Of a stretch of DNA of 64,000 nt, positions 60,446 to 64,000 are shown in pieces. Below the pieces are notes generated by a model. That model was not told where the DNA came from. It did no database searches and was given only the letters and a program-made list of their open reading frames with translations. Position 1 is the first letter of the stretch; each line of letters begins with the position of its first letter. Location of the stretch: assembly GCF_000240165.1 (NCBI RefSeq), contig NC_017586.1, positions 5,779,228 to 5,843,227 of the forward strand. The letters are read 5' to 3'. The stretch comes from Streptantibioticus cattleyicolor NRRL 8057 = DSM 46488 (GTDB lineage Bacteria; Actinomycetota; Actinomycetes; Streptomycetales; Streptomycetaceae). Made by a program: the position numbers and the translations under genes.

Positions 60446-61450
60446 ATGGGACTCCCGCTCAACCTCACCGTCAAAATGGGCGGTTACCTGCTGAAGCAGA
60501 AGCTGTTGCGGCGCGAGAAGTTCCCGCTCATCGTCGAGGTGGAACCGCTGTTCGCGTGCAATCTCAAGTGCAACGGCTGCGGCAAGATCCAGCACCCGGC
60601 CGGTGTGCTCAAGCAGCGTATGCCGGTCCAGCAGGTCATCGGCGCCGTCGAGGAGTGCGGCGCGCCGATGGTCTCGCTGGCCGGCGGTGAGCCGCTGATG
60701 CACCCCCAGATCCACCTGATGACGCGGGAACTGCTCGACCGCGGCAAGTTCGTGGTGCTGTGCACCAACGCCGTGCTGCTGCCGAAGCACTTGCACAAGT
60801 TCACCCCGCACCGCAATTTCGCCTGGATGGTCCACATCGACGGGCTGCGCGAGCGGCACGACGAGTCGGTGAGCAAGGAAGGTGTCTTCGACGACGCCAT
60901 CGAGGCGATCCGCCAGGCCAAGGCGGCCGGGTTCGCGGTCTACACCAACTCGACCTTCTTCAACAACGACAGCCCCCAGGACGTCATCGAGGTGCTGGAC
61001 TACCTCAACGACGAACTGAAGGTCGACCGCATGGAGATCTCGCCCGGCTACGCCTACGAGAAGGCCCCCGACCAGGAACGTTTCCTCGGCGTCGAGCAGA
61101 CCCGGCAGCTGTTCCGGAAGGCGTTCTCCGAGGGCCGCCGCCGCAAGTGGCGGCTGAACCACTCCGAGCTGTACCTGGACTTCCTGGAGGGCCGCACCGA
61201 CTTCGAGTGCACCCCCTGGGCGATCCCCTCGTACTCCCTCTTCGGCTGGCAGCGCCCCTGCTACCTGATGTCCGACGGTTACGCGGCCACCTACAAGGAG
61301 CTGCTGGAGACCACCGAGTGGGACAAGTACGGGCGCGGCAGGGACCCGCGGTGCGACAACTGCATGGCGCACTGCGGCTACGAGCCCACCGCCGTGCTGG
61401 CCACCATGGGGTCGCTCAAGGAGTCCTTGCGCGCGGTGACCGGCCGCTGA
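60446..61450 (+). CDS. hpnH: HpnH-type radical SAM protein
   Basis: A 334-residue radical SAM enzyme matching HpnH, which adds the adenosyl group to diploptene to form adenosylhopane in extended hopanoid synthesis. The iron-sulfur motif is C38-x3-C42-x2-C45 in FACNLKCNGCGK; MVSLAGGEPLMHPQ, VHIDGLRERHDESV, EISPGYAYEKAPDQERFLG and the C-terminal cysteines in DPRCDNCMAHCGYEP are typical. No squalene-hopene cyclase or other hpn gene is nearby, so it is a detached copy under its own TetR regulator and could act on another substrate. Confidence 0.88.
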   Translation: MGLPLNLTVKMGGYLLKQKLLRREKFPLIVEVEPLFACNLKCNGCGKIQHPAGVLKQRMPVQQVIGAVEECGAPMVSLAGGEPLMHPQIHLMTRELLDRGKFVVLCTNAVLLPKHLHKFTPHRNFAWMVHIDGLRERHDESVSKEGVFDDAIEAIRQAKAAGFAVYTNSTFFNNDSPQDVIEVLDYLNDELKVDRMEISPGYAYEKAPDQERFLGVEQTRQLFRKAFSEGRRRKWRLNHSELYLDFLEGRTDFECTPWAIPSYSLFGWQRPCYLMSDGYAATYKELLETTEWDKYGRGRDPRCDNCMAHCGYEPTAVLATMGSLKESLRAVTGR

Positions 61451-61522
61451 CCCGGCCGGGCGCCGCCGGGGCCGCCCGGCCGGGCCGTGACCGGCCGGCC
61501 GCGGTGACCCCGGCTTCTCGCG

Positions 61523-61948
61523 TCAGCCCACGGTGACCTGGAAGACCGGGGAGGCCGTGGAGCCGCTGACGATCCGCAGCTGGTTCACCCCGCGAAGGCC
61601 CAGCTTCACCCGAAGGGAGTACGTCCCGTCGCGGTGGACGGGGGCGCTCGCGGGCAGCGAGACCCAGCGGCCCCGCTGCTTCTGCTGAAGGGTGATCGAG
61701 GCGCCCGGCCGCAGCCCGGTGGTCTTGCCGGTGACGCGGAACTCCTGCCACGCCCGCACCGTGCCGACCGAGGCATGGGCGGTGATGGTGGCCGGTACGG
61801 AGACGGCGGCCCGGGCGGCCGGAGCGGCGGACGGGACGGGGACGGCGGGGCCGGCCGCGGAGGCGGTGGTGGCCGCCAGCAGCACCGCGGTGGCGCCGAG
61901 CACGCCGGCGGCGGCGAGGCGGGTGGCGGAGCGCTTCGTGGCGTTCAT
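61523..61948 (-). CDS. Small secreted beta-rich protein
   Basis: A 141-residue exported protein of unknown family. The signal peptide (MNATKRSATRLAAAGVLGATAVLLAATTASAA) has an ASA-A cleavage site. The mature part, after an Ala/Pro/Val-rich linker, looks like one immunoglobulin-like beta domain (ITLQQKQRGRWVSLPASAPVHRDGTYSLRVKLGLRGVNQLRIVSGSTASPVFQVTV), as in cell-surface or adhesion modules. ATG 61948 follows AAGGGA. No cell-wall anchor is visible. Convergent with hpnH. Confidence 0.75.
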   Translation of the reverse strand: MNATKRSATRLAAAGVLGATAVLLAATTASAAGPAVPVPSAAPAARAAVSVPATITAHASVGTVRAWQEFRVTGKTTGLRPGASITLQQKQRGRWVSLPASAPVHRDGTYSLRVKLGLRGVNQLRIVSGSTASPVFQVTVG

Positions 61949-62176
61949 CTGAGTCCCTTTCGACGAAGGACCATCGGGGTCACGGCCACCGCGCCGGGAT
62001 TCGGCTGATTGCCGTGATGTCGTCTCCATAGACAAGCTGACCGTCGGACGCGTTGCGGCGTTCCATGTCACCAGTTCGCAACAAGAGGTGAATCGCCCCC
62101 CGAAGACGATTGAAATCGGGCAATGCGTCATCTTCGCGGCGACCTGGCCGGGCCGCCGCGCGTCATCGCGCCGTCG

Positions 62177-62959
62177 TCAACGCGCGCTCTTCCCAACGGT
62201 GTTGGGGTCGATGAGGGCGGCGAGCGCGTCCAGCACGCGTTCCAGTCCGAAGGCGTAGGCGTGATCGGGGTTGTAGGCGCTGCCGTGCGCGGCGCCGGCC
62301 GCGGCGCCGACCCGGGCCGCCAGCGGATAGGCCCGTTCGTCGAAGACCCGGGCGAACAGCGGCCCGTTGACCGCCCACCACTCCTCGTCGTCCATGGCGC
62401 TCTCCTGCCGCACCGCCCGCGCCTCGGCGTCCGCGCGGGCGCATGCCTGCACGAACGCGAGCAGATACGCCAGGCAGTCGTCCATGGTGACGTCGTCGAG
62501 GCCGAGCCCGTCGAGCGCCGACAACTCGTGCTCGTACTTGGCCATCTGCCCCGGGCCCAGCGGCGGACGGCTGGTGGAGACCGCCGCGGCCCAGGGATGC
62601 CGCCGGTAGAGCGCCCGGTTCTCCTCCGCCACCGCGGCCACCCGTTCCCGCCACGGCCGGCCGGTGGTGTCGGTGCGGGCCATCCGCCCGTACGCGGCGT
62701 CCAGCATCAGCTCCAGCAGCTCGGCCTTGCCCGGCACATAGGTGTAGAGCGTCATCGGGACCACGCCGAGCGCCTGGGCCACCTTGCGCATGGTGACCGC
62801 CGCGAGCCCCTCCGCGTCGGCGATCGCGGTCGCCGCGTCCACCACCGCGTCGATGCTCAGCCCCGGGCGCGGTCCGCGCCGGCGGTCGGAGGTGGGCTGA
62901 CGCCACAGCAGTTGCAGGGTGCGGGCGGGGTCGTGGGCGGCGGGTCGTCGGCTGGTCAC
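62177..62959 (-). CDS. TetR-family regulator
   Basis: A 260-residue TetR regulator with a roughly 35-residue basic N-terminal extension before the HTH (IDAVVDAATAIADAEGLAAVTMRKVAQALGVVPMTLYTYVPGKAELLELMLD) and a C-terminal TetR/AcrR ligand domain. The pattern VPMTLYTYVPGKAELL is common in actinobacterial antibiotic-responsive members. GTG 62959 (VTSRRPAAHD) is used; GTG 62977 is possible. It is divergent from a VOC-family gene with a strong palindrome between them. Confidence 0.9.
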   Translation of the reverse strand: MTSRRPAAHDPARTLQLLWRQPTSDRRRGPRPGLSIDAVVDAATAIADAEGLAAVTMRKVAQALGVVPMTLYTYVPGKAELLELMLDAAYGRMARTDTTGRPWRERVAAVAEENRALYRRHPWAAAVSTSRPPLGPGQMAKYEHELSALDGLGLDDVTMDDCLAYLLAFVQACARADAEARAVRQESAMDDEEWWAVNGPLFARVFDERAYPLAARVGAAAGAAHGSAYNPDHAYAFGLERVLDALAALIDPNTVGKSAR

Positions 62960-63013
62960 GGGGAGATCTTCTCGCACCGGGCGCGGGCCCGGGTCGGCGG
63001 ATGGCCGCCCCTT

Positions 63014-63038
63014 GTACTCTGTACCTCGTACAGAGTAC
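63014..63038. promoter_or_regulatory. TetR operator, 11-bp arms
   Basis: GTACTCTGTAC (63014-63024), spacer CTC, GTACAGAGTAC (63028-63038): a perfect inverted repeat, with a further GTTGTACAGCG just downstream. It lies 55 bp upstream of the TetR gene and 40 bp upstream of the VOC gene and overlaps probable promoters of both. Confidence 0.8.
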
Positions 63039-63077
63039 GTTGTACAGCGTTACTGGGACCGACCACGAGGAGTCTTC

Positions 63078-63473
63078 GTGCGGATATCCGCGAGCGCGGT
63101 GTCGTTGAACGTGGCGGACGTCGCCGCCTCCAGCGCCTTCCTGGTGGAGCACTTCGGGTTCCGGGAGGAGATGGCGGCCGACGGGTTCGCCTCGCTGGCG
63201 CGGGACGGGCTCGGGTTCGACGTGGTCTTCCTGCGGTGCGGGCTGGAGACCCTCCCGGCCGACCAGCGGGACGTCCACGCGGCCGGGCTGATCCTCGCCT
63301 TCACGGTGGACGACCTCGAAGGCGAACTCGCCCGGCTCCGTGCCGAAGGCGTGCCCGTCACCATGGAGCCGACCGAGGAGGAATGGGGTGAACGCGCCTT
63401 CCAGGTGCGCGACCCCAACGGGGTGATCGTGCAGCTGATGGACTGGAAGGGGGCCGGGGCGCAGGCCGGCTGA
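63078..63473 (+). CDS. VOC/glyoxalase-like protein
   Basis: A 131-residue vicinal-oxygen-chelate protein: ISASAVSLNVADVAASSAFLVEHFGFREEMAADGF, a central ILAFTVDDLEGELARLRAEGVPV and the C-terminal WGERAFQVRDPNGVIVQLMDW. It resembles glyoxalase/bleomycin-resistance-type proteins that bind or modify small toxins. GAGGAG five bases before GTG 63078 fixes the start. Divergent TetR gene plus operator suggests induction by its ligand. Confidence 0.9.
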   Translation: MRISASAVSLNVADVAASSAFLVEHFGFREEMAADGFASLARDGLGFDVVFLRCGLETLPADQRDVHAAGLILAFTVDDLEGELARLRAEGVPVTMEPTEEEWGERAFQVRDPNGVIVQLMDWKGAGAQAG

Positions 63474-63486
63474 GAACGCGGCACGG

Positions 63487-63523
63487 GGGGGGCGACGGCG
63501 GGGCCGAACCGCCGCCGCCCCCC
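63487..63523 (+). terminator. Stem-loop after VOC gene
   Basis: GGGGGGCGACGGCGG (63487-63501) pairs with CCGCCGCCGCCCCCC (63509-63523) with one mismatch, loop of seven bases, 13 bp after the stop. Confidence 0.7.
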
Positions 63524-63566
63524 TTGGCGTACGCGCCGCGCGGTGCTTCAATTCACGGCAGCCGTC

Positions 63567-63589
63567 AAGTTAGGAAACTTTACTAACTT
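63567..63589. promoter_or_regulatory. Inverted repeat AAGTTAG-N9-CTAACTT
   Basis: AAGTTAG (63567-63573) and CTAACTT (63583-63589) flank GGAAACTTTA-like sequence upstream of the chitosanase gene. Streptomyces chitosanase genes are repressed through an AT-rich palindromic site bound by the ROK-type protein CsnR; this element fits in position and composition. Confidence 0.65.
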
Positions 63590-63649
63590 GGTTCGGCTCC
63601 GCTGCCCAGCCCGAACCATGGCCGCCCACGGCCGGAAACGGAGAGGCAA

Positions 63650-64000
63650 GTGCACCGACACCGCGCATTACGCTCCCGGGGACGTATCGCCCTGCTGGTC
63701 GCCGGCGGGGTGATCGCGGCGGGCGCCGTACCGACCGCGTTCGCGGCGACCGGCGACACCGCGCGGCCGGCGTCGACCGCCGCGGCCGCGCACGCCGTGG
63801 CCGCCGGCGCCGGACTGGACGACCCGCGCAAGAAGGAGATCGCCATGGAGCTGGTCTCCAGCGCGGAGAACTCCAGCCTCGACTGGAAGGCCCAGTACAA
63901 GTACATCGAGGACATCGGCGACGGCCGCGGCTACACCGCCGGCATCATCGGCTTCTGCTCCGGTACCGGCGACATGCTCGACCTCGTCGAGTACTACACC
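63650..64000 (+). CDS. csn: GH46 chitosanase, 5' part only
   Basis: The first 117 codons of a secreted chitosanase, cut by the window end. GTG 63650 follows GAGAGG. A signal peptide (MHRHRALRSRGRIALLVAGGVIAAGAVPTAFAA) is followed by an Ala-rich linker and the catalytic domain: AGLDDPRKKEIAMELVSSAENSSLDWKAQYKYIEDIGDGRGYTAGIIGFCSGTGDM in segments nearly matching the known Streptomyces enzyme. Both expected catalytic acids are inside the visible part (Glu in SSAENSS, Asp in IGDGRGYT). It hydrolyses chitosan outside the cell. Confidence 0.95.
   Translation, partial: MHRHRALRSRGRIALLVAGGVIAAGAVPTAFAATGDTARPASTAAAAHAVAAGAGLDDPRKKEIAMELVSSAENSSLDWKAQYKYIEDIGDGRGYTAGIIGFCSGTGDMLDLVEYYT

Overview
The window looks like a chromosomal segment from Streptomyces or a close relative. 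It has very high G+C, G/C-saturated third codon positions, frequent GTG/TTG starts, many Lrp/TetR/LysR/MocR-type regulators, secreted proteins with long actinobacterial signal peptides, and marker genes of that group: rbpA with a sigma-R type promoter, a DUF397/HATPase/XRE regulatory triad, an F420-type oxidoreductase, a GH46 chitosanase. I saw no rRNA, tRNA, CRISPR array, insertion sequence or integrase.

Layout. 1-3.2 kb: an Lrp regulator followed by a nitrilase-fold amidohydrolase and a flavin amine oxidase, together resembling an amino-acid to amide to acid (indole-3-acetamide type) pathway. 3.2-7.0 kb: DUF5995 protein, uracil permease, LysR regulator, SnoaL-like protein. 7.0-13.3 kb: an FMN riboswitch followed by ribD-ribE-ribM-ribBA-ribH, then hisE-hisG and a PH-domain membrane protein, all co-directional. 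13.5-18 kb: two overlapping CNNM/CorC-type membrane proteins and a convergent TPR plus AAA+ ATPase of EccA/CbxX type. 18-26 kb: uridine-kinase-like P-loop protein, M24 peptidase, secreted C39-like protein, a tiny His-rich lipoprotein, two paralogous exported HNH-like proteins, DinB protein, acyl-CoA dehydrogenase. 26-33 kb: second Lrp regulator, YtcJ-type amidohydrolase, lnt-ppm pair (lipoprotein acylation and mannosyl donor), fxsA, rbpA.

33-42 kb: yczE-like membrane protein and glycerophosphodiesterase divergent from a MocR regulator, an FtsK-like protein with a damaged P-loop and its small membrane partner, ankyrin protein, sedolisin, exonuclease III, GNAT. 42-44.3 kb: DUF397 / anti-sigma-like kinase / XRE-DUF5753 triad with shared TGCATCTGCA promoter elements. 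44.4-53.9 kb: aldehyde dehydrogenase, clavaminate-synthase-like oxygenase, lysX (lysyl-phosphatidylglycerol synthetase fused to lysyl-tRNA synthetase), trypsin-like protease, degenerate uridine-kinase-like protein, PfpI protein, F420-type oxidoreductase. 53.9-64 kb: a G-skewed gap with a Pro-rich small protein, a frameshifted DUF1275 gene, gabD-like dehydrogenase, VOC protein, phosphatase, flavin disulfide-type reductase, TetR with radical-SAM hpnH, TetR with VOC, and the 5' part of a chitosanase gene cut by the window end.

The points most worth follow-up are the exported HNH-like pair next to the His-rich lipoprotein, the FtsK-like protein lacking the Walker A lysine with its AT-rich palindrome, the shared operators of the DUF397/XRE triad, and several clear unassigned palindromic operators (34.9, 38.5, 60.35 and 63.0 kb).
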